Below are positions 43,061 through 52,116 of a stretch of DNA of 64,000 nt, piece by piece. Numbering within the stretch: position 1 is the stretch's first letter; each line of letters starts with the position of its first letter. The notes beneath the pieces were generated by a model. It was not told where the DNA came from. It made no database searches and saw only the letters and a program-made list of their open reading frames with translations. Location: positions 62,001 to 126,000 of the forward strand of contig NZ_JAGHKO010000017.1 of NCBI RefSeq assembly GCF_017742245.1. The letters are read 5' to 3'. This stretch comes from Niastella soli. GTDB lineage: Bacteria > Bacteroidota > Bacteroidia > Chitinophagales > Chitinophagaceae. The position numbers and the translations under genes were made by a program.

Positions 43061-43339
43061 AACGGGGTTTATTTTTCCTAAACTCTAAATATATAATTTT
43101 TCCTGTTGTAATAAATGAAAAATCAATGTCTGTACTGCAATTCGTTTGCATCCCACCTATTTAACCCTGTTCCTAACGGTGTTCCACCAATAGTTTAACA
43201 CTTATTGCAAAAAACAACACGGCTATTGTCAAAACTGCACGGTTATCAATTATAACCTCTGAAATAAGCATTGTTCGTTAGCTTTAATGAGTACCAGTTA
43301 TGCAACATTTTCTCGCCATTAATATTAAATCTTATAATT

Positions 43340-44989
43340 ATGATCAACACGCTTATCCGGAAGAATGTAATTCTTCTTTTACTCGCCGTCAATTTCGTTA
43401 GTTGCAGAAAAGACATCAAATCCACCGAGGACATCACAGATGATACTCCTGTTAAATTAAAGGGAGTCATTCCCGTAACCTTCGATTGGAAAACGGTGGA
43501 TTATATGCCCACTCCTCCGGGGCAAACGCTCATTCCGGTACCGTGGATTGGGCAGGGGAGCCTTACATCCCTGTATGGAATTGATGTTATTGGTGACAAC
43601 AGACACGAGGATGGATGGATATTATTGTATAGTACTTTTGACGCTAATGCTTCGGGCCCGCTGCAAAATCCGTACTTTATATTATATAACAGATTCAGGG
43701 GGTTGATGCGTATATTCCTCTACCTTACCGGTAATTTTGCATTAGAATCGAGTCATCTTACGAATGGTATGACCTTATTATCCGGTACCCCTTCTCAAAT
43801 GCTCGCCTATATGGGTAATAATTTTGTTGACCTCACGCAACCGCATATGTCTTTTACGCAAATAGAAAAAGCGCCCATCGATGGCTCAATGCCCATGGCA
43901 ACCAACAAATGGTTCATGATGCAGTATGAACTAGCCTATGACCCACAACTGGCCTCCATTCCATTTACCAATATGCAACTTAGCTGGTTTACAAATTATA
44001 ATGCCATTTCTCAAATCTCACTAGGGGGGAATATTGATGGAACGATCAAGGGCACGATCGCAGCCTCCGGGGAAGGGTCAAACAACGTATTAAAATCTGC
44101 CCTTGGCAATGCTGGAAAAATTGCCGGAACAGTAGGTTTGGCTGCGGTAGGAAGCCAGTTTCTTAATAATGCGGCAGGAAATTATCCGGGCAAAAATTTT
44201 ACTTATGATAGCCAGGGAAATGTAACCGGCGATGAGAATCACAATTCGAATAACAACCTGGGTTTGCCGGATAAGCTGTTCACATCGATGAAAGATGGAA
44301 TGGCAGCAGGTCTCTCGGCAGCAACCGGTAATATTCCCGGTGCGGTTGCAGGTGTATTCAGTGCTATCTTTGGTGGTTCTTCCCAACCCCAACAACAGAC
44401 CGTCAGCCTGAATCTTAATGCGACTCTCACCCTGAATGGCACGACTACTGCACCCGGCTCATTCCCTGCCAGTCCAACGTCAATTTGGGTACCAGGAACA
44501 CAAGGACTGACCGCTTCGAACAGCGCCAATATTCAGGGATATATTCCTTTATATGAAAATCCATTAGGTGTTTTCAGTTTAAGCAGTGCCCCCACGGCGA
44601 TTAAGGAGAGCTATTCTATTCAAAACGCCGATAGAAGTTATGAAAACAGGACCGAAGTTGCTATTAATACCAATTCATACACCATTCAGTTTAATCCGGC
44701 AGTAGTCAATGGTACTGCTAATGGCGCCACTATATCCAATCTGACGCAGGAAGTGGTTATAGAACGGACCGGTAACGAAGATGTATATGGTACCAGGGAA
44801 CAGGTAGGCGATATAGTATATTGGACGGAACCAGCATCGAACGCTGTAGTAGCGTATAATGTTGGCAGACAGCAGCACCCCTACCCCATTATTGATCAGG
44901 CCTGGTTACGCATATCATTCGATATAACGCCCAACAATAATCCTGCCGCCAGAACAAAGATCATCAAGACCTTTGTTGCACACTTCTAA
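43340..44989 (+). CDS. Large lipoprotein of unknown function, 549 aa
   Basis: From ATG 43340: LIRKNVILLLLAVNFVSC then RKDIKSTEDITDD, a clear lipoprotein signal. Residues about 40-240 are rich in aromatics and beta strands (VPVTFDWKTVDYMPTPPGQTL, GWILLYSTFDAN, RGLMRIFLYLTGNFALES). The centre has two glycine/alanine-rich hydrophobic segments (LGNAGKIAGTVGLAAVGSQF at about 255-275 and MAAGLSAATGNIPGAVAGVFSAIFGGSS at about 320-348) on either side of an Asn-rich loop. The C-terminal part is again beta sandwich-like (TVSLNLNATLTLNGTTTAPGSF). No family recognised. The central segments could insert in a membrane or pack as helices. Own terminator. Confidence 0.8.
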   Translation: MINTLIRKNVILLLLAVNFVSCRKDIKSTEDITDDTPVKLKGVIPVTFDWKTVDYMPTPPGQTLIPVPWIGQGSLTSLYGIDVIGDNRHEDGWILLYSTFDANASGPLQNPYFILYNRFRGLMRIFLYLTGNFALESSHLTNGMTLLSGTPSQMLAYMGNNFVDLTQPHMSFTQIEKAPIDGSMPMATNKWFMMQYELAYDPQLASIPFTNMQLSWFTNYNAISQISLGGNIDGTIKGTIAASGEGSNNVLKSALGNAGKIAGTVGLAAVGSQFLNNAAGNYPGKNFTYDSQGNVTGDENHNSNNNLGLPDKLFTSMKDGMAAGLSAATGNIPGAVAGVFSAIFGGSSQPQQQTVSLNLNATLTLNGTTTAPGSFPASPTSIWVPGTQGLTASNSANIQGYIPLYENPLGVFSLSSAPTAIKESYSIQNADRSYENRTEVAINTNSYTIQFNPAVVNGTANGATISNLTQEVVIERTGNEDVYGTREQVGDIVYWTEPASNAVVAYNVGRQQHPYPIIDQAWLRISFDITPNNNPAARTKIIKTFVAHF

Positions 44990-45010
44990 TGGAATAAGTC
45001 TTTAAACAAT

Positions 45011-45054
45011 AAAGCAACCCCCGGATAGTTTACAATCTGTTCGGGGGTGCTTTT
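45011..45054 (+). terminator. Terminator after the large lipoprotein gene
   Basis: AAAGCAACCCCCGGA and TTCGGGGGTGCTTTT pair with one bulged A; T4 follows. Confidence 0.85.
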
Positions 45055-45117
45055 CTCCAGTACCCTTATTTTGCCCCTTTCAAACTAATTTGAAGTAAAT
45101 TGTGTTCTATACGACAC

Positions 45118-45726
45118 ATGCAAAACAAAATTCAACAAGCATTCGGTAATATTGACATCTATCTGTTTGACCAACTACTGAAAGGACGCTTTGACAACTG
45201 CAAAAAAGTATTGGATGTTGGCTGCGGTAATGGACGAAACCTGATCTATTTTTTACGCAACGGGTACGAGGTGTTTGGGGTTGACCCACACCCGCAGGCA
45301 ATTGAAACAGTTAAGGAATTATCAGTCACGCTAGCCCCTGATAACCCGCTGGGAAATTTCACGGTTTGTGCCGCAGAAAATTTGCCCTATCCCGATGCAA
45401 CATTTGACTTGATAATTTGCAGCGCAGTATTGCATTTTGCAAAGGATGGCCAGCATTTTGACGCCATGCTACGGTCTATGTTTCGGGTTTTAAGACCAGG
45501 CGGTTACTTCTTTGCCCGGTTAGCGTCTGATATGGGTATAGAGCACCTGATAAAACCACTAGGCAATGATCGCTATTTACTGCCCGATGGCTCAGAACGC
45601 TTTTTAGTTAATGAACAGGTGTTGTTAAAATATACCAACCAATTGGGGGTTTTATATGAACCCATTAAAACTACCAACGTGCAAAATATGAGATGCATGA
45701 CAACCTGGTGTGTTCAGAAACACTAA
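45118..45726 (+). CDS. Class I SAM-dependent methyltransferase
   Basis: 202 aa from ATG 45118 (a TTG six codons upstream is the only alternative). Motif I is KVLDVGCGNGRNLIYFLRNG, followed by GYEVFGVDPHPQAI (acidic residue binding the ribose), AAENLPYPDATFDLIICSAVLHFA (motifs II-III) and RVLRPGGYFFARLASD. This is the methyltransf_11/25 pattern, most like small-molecule methyltransferases. Substrate unknown. The VOC gene at 45800 follows on the same strand after 73 bp. Confidence 0.92.
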   Translation: MQNKIQQAFGNIDIYLFDQLLKGRFDNCKKVLDVGCGNGRNLIYFLRNGYEVFGVDPHPQAIETVKELSVTLAPDNPLGNFTVCAAENLPYPDATFDLIICSAVLHFAKDGQHFDAMLRSMFRVLRPGGYFFARLASDMGIEHLIKPLGNDRYLLPDGSERFLVNEQVLLKYTNQLGVLYEPIKTTNVQNMRCMTTWCVQKH

Positions 45727-45799
45727 TATAGATCAATGCTTGTATAGTACTTTCAAATTTTTGGTAACTTACGTATCATACAACAAATCGGCAGCAGGT

Positions 45800-46309
45800 A
45801 TGAATACGAAAGAAACAGCATCTGCAGATGAGCACGGTTTATCAGGATCGGGGTCATCAATAAACACCGTACAAGTTGAACAAAAGCGCTATGAGATGCC
45901 GCCCCGGGACGGGTTTACAGTTGCACACTTCCTCACCGTCGCCGACATCGACCGATCGGCACGTTTCTACGAAAAAGTTTTCGATGGTAGTATTCTGAGC
46001 AAAGGCGACAGCAGCGGCGCACCAGCTTATATTAAAATTGCGAATACCTGGCTTATTGTCAACGTAGGGGGTGGACCAACACCCGACAAGCCAACGGTAA
46101 CACTTTGTGTCCCCGACCCCGACAAGATCAACAGCTTTATGAATATCCGTGTTGCGGATATTCAGGCTTGTTACGAACTATGGAAAAGTCGGGGAGCCGA
46201 GTTCATCACGGAGCCGATCCCGAAGTATGGCGAGATTCGCTGCTACATACGCGATCCGGACGGTTATATTATCGAGGTCGGACAGAGTACCGACCTTACT
46301 TACGGATAG
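45800..46309 (+). CDS. VOC superfamily (glyoxalase/bleomycin resistance-like) protein
   Basis: 169 aa from ATG 45800; the frame is open farther upstream but without protein-like composition. GFTVAHFLTVADIDRSARFYEKVFDG is the first beta-alpha-beta-beta-beta module, and FMNIRVADIQACYELWKSRGAEFITEPIPKYGEIRCYIRDPDGYIIEVGQ the second with the metal-site Glu in IIEVGQ. The N-terminal 38 residues are low complexity (KETASADEHGLSGSGSS). Enzymatic role unknown; such proteins range from dioxygenases to antibiotic-binding proteins. Confidence 0.88.
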   Translation: MNTKETASADEHGLSGSGSSINTVQVEQKRYEMPPRDGFTVAHFLTVADIDRSARFYEKVFDGSILSKGDSSGAPAYIKIANTWLIVNVGGGPTPDKPTVTLCVPDPDKINSFMNIRVADIQACYELWKSRGAEFITEPIPKYGEIRCYIRDPDGYIIEVGQSTDLTYG

Positions 46310-46363
46310 CGATCGGCCTGGTGATTTTACTACACTCGGTGATCTCCCTTGAGCGAATCATTT

Positions 46364-46744
46364 CTACTTTATCCGCCAGGGCGGATCTTTCCTGTTTTTA
46401 CCCGCATAGTAAAGTATTAATTGATTCCCATCGGGGTCTTTAAGCCTTGCTTCCCGCCACAACCAGGTTTGGTCTGTTGGTAAAGTCTCAAACTCAACGC
46501 CTAAGTCTATGAGTTTTTTAACGTCCTCGTCTAATGTCTCTGTTTCAAAATAAGTCCAGGTTGAGTCGTTTATCCTTTCAGTTGATTGATGTAACGAAAA
46601 AGTTGTTTCACCGGCCTGGCATTCAAATCTTGCGTAGGCAGGAAGTGCTTTTACAATGAGTCTTAATCCAAGTTTTTGGTAAAACTCAATTGATCTCTCA
46701 ACGTCCTTTACAGAAATGGTGATCTGGTTTAGATTTAACTTCAT
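46364..46744 (-). CDS. VOC superfamily protein
   Basis: 126 aa: NQITISVKDVERSIEFYQKLGLRLIVKA for the first module, WTYFETETLDEDVKKLIDLGVEF and REARLKDPDGNQLILYYAG for the second. The last residues (NRKDPPWRIK) are coded by a small palindrome ATCCGCC-AGG-GCGGAT at 46371-46386 and look like an addition by read-through of a repeat. Convergent with the VOC gene at 45800, with only moderate similarity to it. Confidence 0.9.
   Translation of the reverse strand: MKLNLNQITISVKDVERSIEFYQKLGLRLIVKALPAYARFECQAGETTFSLHQSTERINDSTWTYFETETLDEDVKKLIDLGVEFETLPTDQTWLWREARLKDPDGNQLILYYAGKNRKDPPWRIK
46371..46386. repeat. Small palindrome ATCCGCC-AGG-GCGGAT in the 3' end of a VOC gene
   Basis: Six to seven paired bases; same core as the palindromes at 9288-9314 and 10332-10348. 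It codes for the terminal DPPWR residues. Confidence 0.5.
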
Positions 46745-46835
46745 AGTTTTTGGCTACAGTCTGTGTCAAAATTAAAGATCTGGACCAGAATTTCGAACTA
46801 GCCTTTTAATTTTTAGTAATTCAGAGCCTCTTTTA

Positions 46836-47498
46836 TTATTTTAATTCGGCCAGCAACGCTATAACATCTTTCTCCTCGTTGAAATTGGTTTTGTTTTCTT
46901 TTATAAAATTTTTGATCAACTCTTTTTTATCAGGATAGATATTGATGATCTCTTGTTGGCTATTGCCTTTTAACAGCACCCTGCCTTTCAGCAGAAAAAA
47001 CTTCTTCTGATAAGTCAACTCAGAATAGCTTCTGAAGTTATGGTTTGAATACGCATTCGTCACATTGTTGCTTACGGTTGCACTATTCCTTTTGTCGAGA
47101 CCGGAATGTTCAATTGAAACTGATTGCGGAACTGGTCTATTGTAAATGAGCGCCAGCAGGGTCATCATATTGGAACAAGTAGTTAATACCATGTAAAATT
47201 TTTCATGGTAGGGCAGAAACTTCTTTCCGTTGATGTATACCGTATCGATGGTTTCCATACTGGTTAGTTCCATGTACTGGCCATCCTTCATAAAACCGAT
47301 CTGCTGATTGTTGGTATTGTAATTCAGCCGGGCCTTTTCTGTACTGCCAGATTTCATCAACACACTTCCTTCTACAAAATCGGCAAACAAATAACCTGCG
47401 GCGCGTATACTGTCGGCGTGGGTTGTAACCTGTGAATGGGCAGCGATGGCAATAAGGCAAGCCAATCCTGCTATAAGAGGGGCGATGATCTTTCTCAT
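46836..47498 (-). CDS. Secreted protein of unknown function, 220 aa
   Basis: Signal peptide IIAPLIAGLACLIAIAAHSQ. The mature part has a beta start (VEGSVLMKSGSTEKARLNYN, MKDGQYMELTSMETIDTVYINGKKFLPY), as in small Bacteroidota proteins that bind or remodel surface material, followed by a helical, lysine-rich C-terminus (DKKELIKNFIKENKTNFNEEKDV). No catalytic motif was recognised. Monocistronic; ATG at 47498. Confidence 0.75.
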   Translation of the reverse strand: MRKIIAPLIAGLACLIAIAAHSQVTTHADSIRAAGYLFADFVEGSVLMKSGSTEKARLNYNTNNQQIGFMKDGQYMELTSMETIDTVYINGKKFLPYHEKFYMVLTTCSNMMTLLALIYNRPVPQSVSIEHSGLDKRNSATVSNNVTNAYSNHNFRSYSELTYQKKFFLLKGRVLLKGNSQQEIINIYPDKKELIKNFIKENKTNFNEEKDVIALLAELK

Positions 47499-47644
47499 GT
47501 GTTGTTTTGGTTAAGTTACCTACAATTTACGAAACACCCTGCTAATACCGTTACATCCCGTATGGGTTTTGTTTTTATGGCTGCGTCCCACCGGGCTTGC
47601 ATCTATTGAGGCTATTTTATATATTGGGGCTTTATTAGCATACT

Positions 47645-48286
47645 ATGAAATATAGTTTAGTTGTATTTGGTTTACTCGCCATGTTTGGTTGTTCTGAAAA
47701 CGCACCTAAGAAAAAGCTTGATCCCCGGGTTAAAAACGTAGTTTTTTTAAACGTTGAACCTGGGAAACGGCCAACAGGCGCCCTTGATCTTAGGTTGTCT
47801 GTAATAGACACCACCCAGAATACCTTTGCTACCAATTATAATGTGCTTGCTTTGAATGGCGACCAGGAGGTCGGTTTGATGATCAGTATTCCCAAAGACA
47901 CCGGAACGAGTCCATTTTCAGATGGTTTTACACTGAAAAGCGTTGGAGAACCCAGTAATCATTTGTTGGAACTGTTATCTTATCCGGATGTTCACCAGCC
48001 AGGTGATTCAGTACTATTTGTTGCTGAAATAACAGCCCGGTATGTAGACATTCGCAAAATGGCAAAACAATATAAGGAAGGCGAAGTAGAAAAGCTTGGC
48101 GGTGATTATAAATTGTTTTTTGATATCAACGGAGGAGATGAACCCGCCGAATTGTATATAAATGTTGATCCTGCTGCCAAATGGATCGAGATAAAGGAAA
48201 AGCATCCTGACTATCGTTCCGGAATAATAAAAGCACTTTCGGGAACAAGCCTTGTAGGGCCAGGTATACCCGGTTCTTATAATTGA
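47645..48286 (+). CDS. Lipoprotein of unknown function, 213 aa
   Basis: Lipobox LLAMFGC followed by SENAPKKKLD. The body is all beta (VVFLNVEPGKRPTGALDLRLSVIDTT, QEVGLMISIPKDTG), with DVHQPGDSVLFVAEITARYVD and YKLFFDINGGDEPAELYINVD. No family recognised. It ends 6 bp before the stop of the convergent SDR gene; the two share no visible terminator. Confidence 0.75.
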   Translation: MKYSLVVFGLLAMFGCSENAPKKKLDPRVKNVVFLNVEPGKRPTGALDLRLSVIDTTQNTFATNYNVLALNGDQEVGLMISIPKDTGTSPFSDGFTLKSVGEPSNHLLELLSYPDVHQPGDSVLFVAEITARYVDIRKMAKQYKEGEVEKLGGDYKLFFDINGGDEPAELYINVDPAAKWIEIKEKHPDYRSGIIKALSGTSLVGPGIPGSYN

Positions 48287-48292
48287 TCTTCG

Positions 48293-49030
48293 TTACCAGG
48301 GTATTTCTCCTGTTCCAGGATTATTTTCCTCACTAAAATATTTTCCTGTTGGGCCATCATTGTCAATTAGGGCATATTTTACTATCCGTTTTCCGGCATC
48401 TTCAACAGTTCCGGGCCCACGATGTCCATTGAAATCTGTTTTTGTATATCCCGGGCAAACGGCATTTATTTTGAAGTTGGTATTTTTTAATTCGTATGCC
48501 AAAACAACTGTGTACATATTCAAGGCTGATTTTGAAGAAAGATATACAACACCTTTGTAGTCGTAGTATTTATATGTTGGGTCGCTGTGCAGGGCAATTG
48601 AACCTTGACTTGAACTTACATTTACAATACGAGGTTCTGACGACTTTTTCAATAAATCAATAAACGCCTGTGTAACTCGCACCACGCCGTAAACATTTGA
48701 ATCATAAGCTACTTTAAACTGGTCAATGGTTGAGTCAAGTGCCGTTTGTGGGTAACCTCCATAAACACCCGCATTATTAATAAGGATGTCCAACACTTTT
48801 GTTTTTTTGCCTATTTCCTTACGGGCTTTAATTACTGATTCGTCATCTGTAATATCAAGCTGAATAACTTCTACATTGCTTAATCCATTCGCTTTTAATT
48901 TACCAATGGCTTCAATGCCATTTTCTAAATTTCGACTGCCGAGGTAAACATAAATTCCTTTTTGAGCAAGTTGCTGTACAACTTCAAAGCCAATGCTTTT
49001 GTTAGCCCCTGTTACTAATGCAAATTTCAT
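48293..49030 (-). CDS. Short-chain dehydrogenase/reductase (carbonyl reductase-like)
   Basis: 245 aa from ATG 49030, which puts the first strand at MKFALVTGANKSIGFEVV (TGxxxGxG nucleotide-binding motif). Other SDR marks: LDILINNAGVYGGYP (NNAG), RIVNVSSSQGSIALHS (catalytic Ser) and GVVYLSSKSALN (Y-x-x-S-K variant YLSSK: Tyr and Lys at the usual spacing). PGYTKTDFNGHRGPGTVEDAG is typical of the CBR1-like subgroup. The enzyme likely reduces a carbonyl with NADPH. The AraC regulator encoded 65 bp upstream on the same strand is its probable controller. Confidence 0.92.
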   Translation of the reverse strand: MKFALVTGANKSIGFEVVQQLAQKGIYVYLGSRNLENGIEAIGKLKANGLSNVEVIQLDITDDESVIKARKEIGKKTKVLDILINNAGVYGGYPQTALDSTIDQFKVAYDSNVYGVVRVTQAFIDLLKKSSEPRIVNVSSSQGSIALHSDPTYKYYDYKGVVYLSSKSALNMYTVVLAYELKNTNFKINAVCPGYTKTDFNGHRGPGTVEDAGKRIVKYALIDNDGPTGKYFSEENNPGTGEIPW

Positions 49031-49095
49031 TTCTTGTGTGAATTTTATGAGGCAAAAGTAGAGGGCCAAAAAATAGCGGAAATGGACAAATCATT

Positions 49096-49968
49096 TTATT
49101 TCCCCGACAAATCTTGCTTGGGCAAAAATTCACTTGCACTTTTGCCCGTGCTTTTTTTGAAGAGCCTTGAAAAATAATCAGGGTCATTAAAACCCAATTC
49201 ATAGGCCAAATCTTTGATAGAAATATTAGAATAACGCAATTTTCTCTGAGCTTCCGTTATCAAACGGTTAATAAAATAATCCTTTGGCGATGTTCCAGCA
49301 TATTCTTTTACAATCCGGTATAAACTGTTTGTAGATAAAGCTAATTTTTCTGCAATTGCGTTGATAGAAGGTTGCTCTGTAAGGTACGTCTCCACGACTA
49401 ATTTGAACTCGATAAACTTTGAAAGGTTAGTGTTTAAGAGATTGACGGGTTCTTTGTTTTTGAAATAAGCGCCGTTTAATTCTGATAGCAATGAGTTCAA
49501 ATAAGCTAATATTATTTCAGTGTCGGTCTCATTTTTATCTAAGTGAAGTATCTGATTTAAAATTTCAAAAACCTTTATTACTCTTTCTTTTGCAGCACTG
49601 TTAAAAACTATGGTTTGAGCATTTAAAGGGTTGACTAAAAAGGGAAACTGTTGTGGCAACAATGCCAAAGTATTTTCATCAAACAGCAGCTTGAAATATT
49701 TAAGATTGTCTGCTTTAGCAGGTGGTGTAAAAATTTGATTTGGCATTGCAAAAAGCAAGTGCCCGTCAGTAAGCGTAAAGTCTTGTAAGTCTATATTGTA
49801 TGTAATTGAACCGCTTTCAATTAATACAATAAAATAAGAAGATAATCTGCGAGGTTGCAGCAATTTTTTTTGAATATCAACAGAAAGATAAGGATTGTCG
49901 TTTGAGCGTATCTTTATTCCCAGCTCATCATTCTGTAAGCCCTCATATTTCCCTTTTTGTTCTTGCAT
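49096..49968 (-). CDS. AraC family transcriptional regulator
   Basis: 290 aa. Residues 1-180 form a cupin-like sensor domain (FIVLIESGSITYNIDLQDFTLTDGHLLFAMPNQIF). Two HTH motifs lie in residues about 195-285: SINAIAEKLALSTNSLYRIVKEYAGTSP and ISIKDLAYELGFNDPDYFSRLFKKSTGKS. The gene is co-directional with the SDR gene and probably controls it. Start at ATG 49968; the promoter region upstream is unremarkable. Confidence 0.92.
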   Translation of the reverse strand: MQEQKGKYEGLQNDELGIKIRSNDNPYLSVDIQKKLLQPRRLSSYFIVLIESGSITYNIDLQDFTLTDGHLLFAMPNQIFTPPAKADNLKYFKLLFDENTLALLPQQFPFLVNPLNAQTIVFNSAAKERVIKVFEILNQILHLDKNETDTEIILAYLNSLLSELNGAYFKNKEPVNLLNTNLSKFIEFKLVVETYLTEQPSINAIAEKLALSTNSLYRIVKEYAGTSPKDYFINRLITEAQRKLRYSNISIKDLAYELGFNDPDYFSRLFKKSTGKSASEFLPKQDLSGK

Positions 49969-50641
49969 AATATTTACTCAAAATTTTGTAGGGTGTCGCC
50001 ATACAATGACCGCTAATTTTGTGATCGGGTTATTTTTCACACCGTTTATTCGACAATATACTGATTTATACGTCAAAAAGCGTCACGCCACCTCTTTTGC
50101 GGCATCAAGAGGCTACTTTATTGCTCATGATAACTCGAACCTTCTGGTCATAAAAGAATAGCCCCTTACTTTATTTTTATCTTTTAGAAATAATAGTTGC
50201 AGATTTTCCATTATAGTCTTTAATAAATTTAATTTCCAGTCGCAACCTTCAAAAGCTTCTTAAAAAATTTTCCAATGCTATATGAAACACTCATCGTTAT
50301 ACACATTGGGCAAACCCCAAACCTAAAAAATGTCAAAGCAACTTTTTTGTACCAGGATAAATTTGCGGGAACTATCGGGCAACTTACACCATCGCCTTCA
50401 TATTCTTTAATGTTCCAAATATTTATGCTTTCTTTCATCGTCAGGCTATTTTATTTATGCGAAAAAATGATAAATGCAGTATGTAAAGAGCGCAACTGAA
50501 GTTATACAGAGGATTATTTTTGTTCTTTTGGTCATAGTTAATGTTTTACAAGATTGTCAATAAGTGATTACTTTTCTTGATTCAGTTATTTATACCAAAA
50601 GGAACAAACTATCACCCCCAGGAAGCAACGAATTGCAGCAA
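49969..50641. other. Gene-poor, AT-rich region with a gene remnant
   Basis: 673 bp. Open frames of 69 and 74 codons overlap on opposite strands at 50229-50499 and neither has protein-like composition. The only protein-like stretch is the fragment at 50177-50248. Nothing else is recognised. Confidence 0.5.
50177..50248 (-). pseudogene. Short C-terminal remnant, resembling the end of a DUF3471/serine hydrolase protein
   Basis: After a stop at 50249-50251 the minus frame reads RLRLEIKFIKDYNGKSATIISKR and ends TAA at 50177-50179. The pattern (x-E-F-x-K-D-x-x-G-K-x-x-x-x-I) is that of the last strands of DUF3471 domains on serine hydrolases. Interpretation is tentative because only 23 residues remain. 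Confidence 0.35.
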
Positions 50642-51175
50642 TTATTTTTTGCTTTCTCTTCTTAATTGTTCTATGCATTTATACTTTTGATTAGAAGCAG
50701 TATGTTTATTCTTCCACCCCATTTTTATAATCAGGCTTTCCATTGGTTCATTGAAATAAAAAATTGCTTTTAATATTCTTTGACAATTTGCTGTTAATTT
50801 TTTAAGCCAGATTAAAAGATCATTTCCATTCCCATATGCAGTTCCTTTTTCATCGGTCGCCATATCTGGTAAACAATCTTCAACAGCAACCATTACAGAC
50901 CGGCTGTCCCGCAATTTTTTAAGCCATAAATTCTTTGAAATGGAAAACATATATGTTTTAAGTGACGCCGTTAAAAGAAATTCAGGTTGCCTTATTTTGC
51001 TGAGCAGAACAATAACCGATTCCTGAAAAATATCTTCTGCGTCTTGTTCGCTCCCAGTGTTTTGTCTGATGTATTTTGTAACTGAAGGGAAGCAGCTTTC
51101 ATACAAGTAATCAAACGCTGCATTTTCCTCATTTTTTAATTGACTCAATAAGCTGTCATCTGATATTTCAGGCAT
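50642..51175 (-). CDS. ECF RNA polymerase sigma-70 factor
   Basis: 177 aa. Region 2: ENAAFDYLYESCFPSVTKYIRQ, SEQDAEDIFQESVIVLLSKI, SLKTYMFSISKNLWLKKLRD. Region 4: KLTANCQRILKAIFYFNEPMESLIIKMGWKNKHTASNQKYKCIEQLRR. The gene stands alone: no anti-sigma factor, receptor or transducer is adjacent, unlike the one at 10359-10970. It belongs to the group of orphan ECF factors common in Bacteroidota. Confidence 0.9.
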   Translation of the reverse strand: MPEISDDSLLSQLKNEENAAFDYLYESCFPSVTKYIRQNTGSEQDAEDIFQESVIVLLSKIRQPEFLLTASLKTYMFSISKNLWLKKLRDSRSVMVAVEDCLPDMATDEKGTAYGNGNDLLIWLKKLTANCQRILKAIFYFNEPMESLIIKMGWKNKHTASNQKYKCIEQLRRESKK

Positions 51176-51322
51176 ACTTTCTATTGTTTATCCATTCTTT
51201 ATACCAAATTTCTGAAGTTATCACCCATCCGGATTGCTTTTTTTTGACAACCACAATCCGCTACCCTAATTGCAGTACAATCGGAAGGCATAAATTTTGT
51301 TATAAAATTATAAATTGATAAT

Positions 51323-51712
51323 ATGAGCACACTTAAATTTAATAAAGTTTTCAATTCTTTCTCAGTTAACGATTTAGAAGCCGCGTTCAACTTTTATGGC
51401 AATATACTCCAGCTCAATGTTTCCAAACTGCCCATGAATGTGTTAAGACTTAATATACCCGGAAATGAGCATGGCATGATAATATACGAAAAGGACAATC
51501 ATGAGCCCGCCAGTTATACCGTATTAAATTTTGATGTCGATGAGGTGGAAAAAGCAGTGGACGAACTGGTAACTCGAGGTATTGTATTTGAACACTATGA
51601 TAGTGGCCCATTGAAAACGGATAATAAAGGCATATGCCGGGGTTCCGGGCCGGTAATTGCATGGTTCAAAGATCCAGCAGGTAATTTTCTTTCTATACTC
51701 TCAGAAAAATAA
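51323..51712 (+). CDS. VOC superfamily protein
   Basis: 129 aa: KVFNSFSVNDLEAAFNFYGNILQLNVSKLP (module 1), TVLNFDVDEVEKAVDELVTRGIVFEHYDSG and PVIAWFKDPAGNFLSILSEK (module 2). This is the third VOC protein within 6 kb. The ligand or reaction is unknown. ATG at 51323, complete. Confidence 0.9.
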   Translation: MSTLKFNKVFNSFSVNDLEAAFNFYGNILQLNVSKLPMNVLRLNIPGNEHGMIIYEKDNHEPASYTVLNFDVDEVEKAVDELVTRGIVFEHYDSGPLKTDNKGICRGSGPVIAWFKDPAGNFLSILSEK

Positions 51713-51792
51713 TCCTGTATTCATTAACAGCCAGGTAAGTTTTATGCCGACTATTCAACATTAGTCCAACAGCCTGTTGGGTTATTTCCTCG

Positions 51793-51984
51793 TCAAGTCA
51801 AATTATTAGGAGTTTCGTTTAATTTTTGAAATTCCTGCAAGCATTTTGAGCAAAGACAATTATCATAATTGTCTTTTAAATAGGTCAACACCTGAGTTGA
51901 CAATTGAATATCCTCACACCAACACCCCCTTGACTCGTTCTGACAGGTAAACGGCACTTCACATTTGGAGCATTTCTTAATCAT
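51793..51984 (-). CDS. Cysteine-rich CWC family protein, 63 aa
   Basis: Seven cysteines in the pattern CSKCEVPFTCQNESRGCWCE...CLCSKCLQEF, including the C-W-C that names the family. The spacing suggests one or two zinc sites. Function unknown; small proteins of this type are common in Bacteroidota and gamma-proteobacteria. The gene is short but the full cysteine pattern makes it convincing. Confidence 0.85.
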   Translation of the reverse strand: MIKKCSKCEVPFTCQNESRGCWCEDIQLSTQVLTYLKDNYDNCLCSKCLQEFQKLNETPNNLT

Positions 51985-52116
51985 TAATGATATTTTAGTG
52001 AGTTATTATCAGTTTTCGAAACAAGCTCAATGTACGACGTCTCATACTGGTCCTGCATGATTTAATCCGTATATTTAAAAAAATTAGATGTACTAAATAC
52101 AAAGCACCCCAATAGC

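Noticed and set aside
50229-50499. Frames of 69 (minus) and 74 (plus) codons
   Set aside because: Antisense to one another with random-looking composition; likely decayed sequence.
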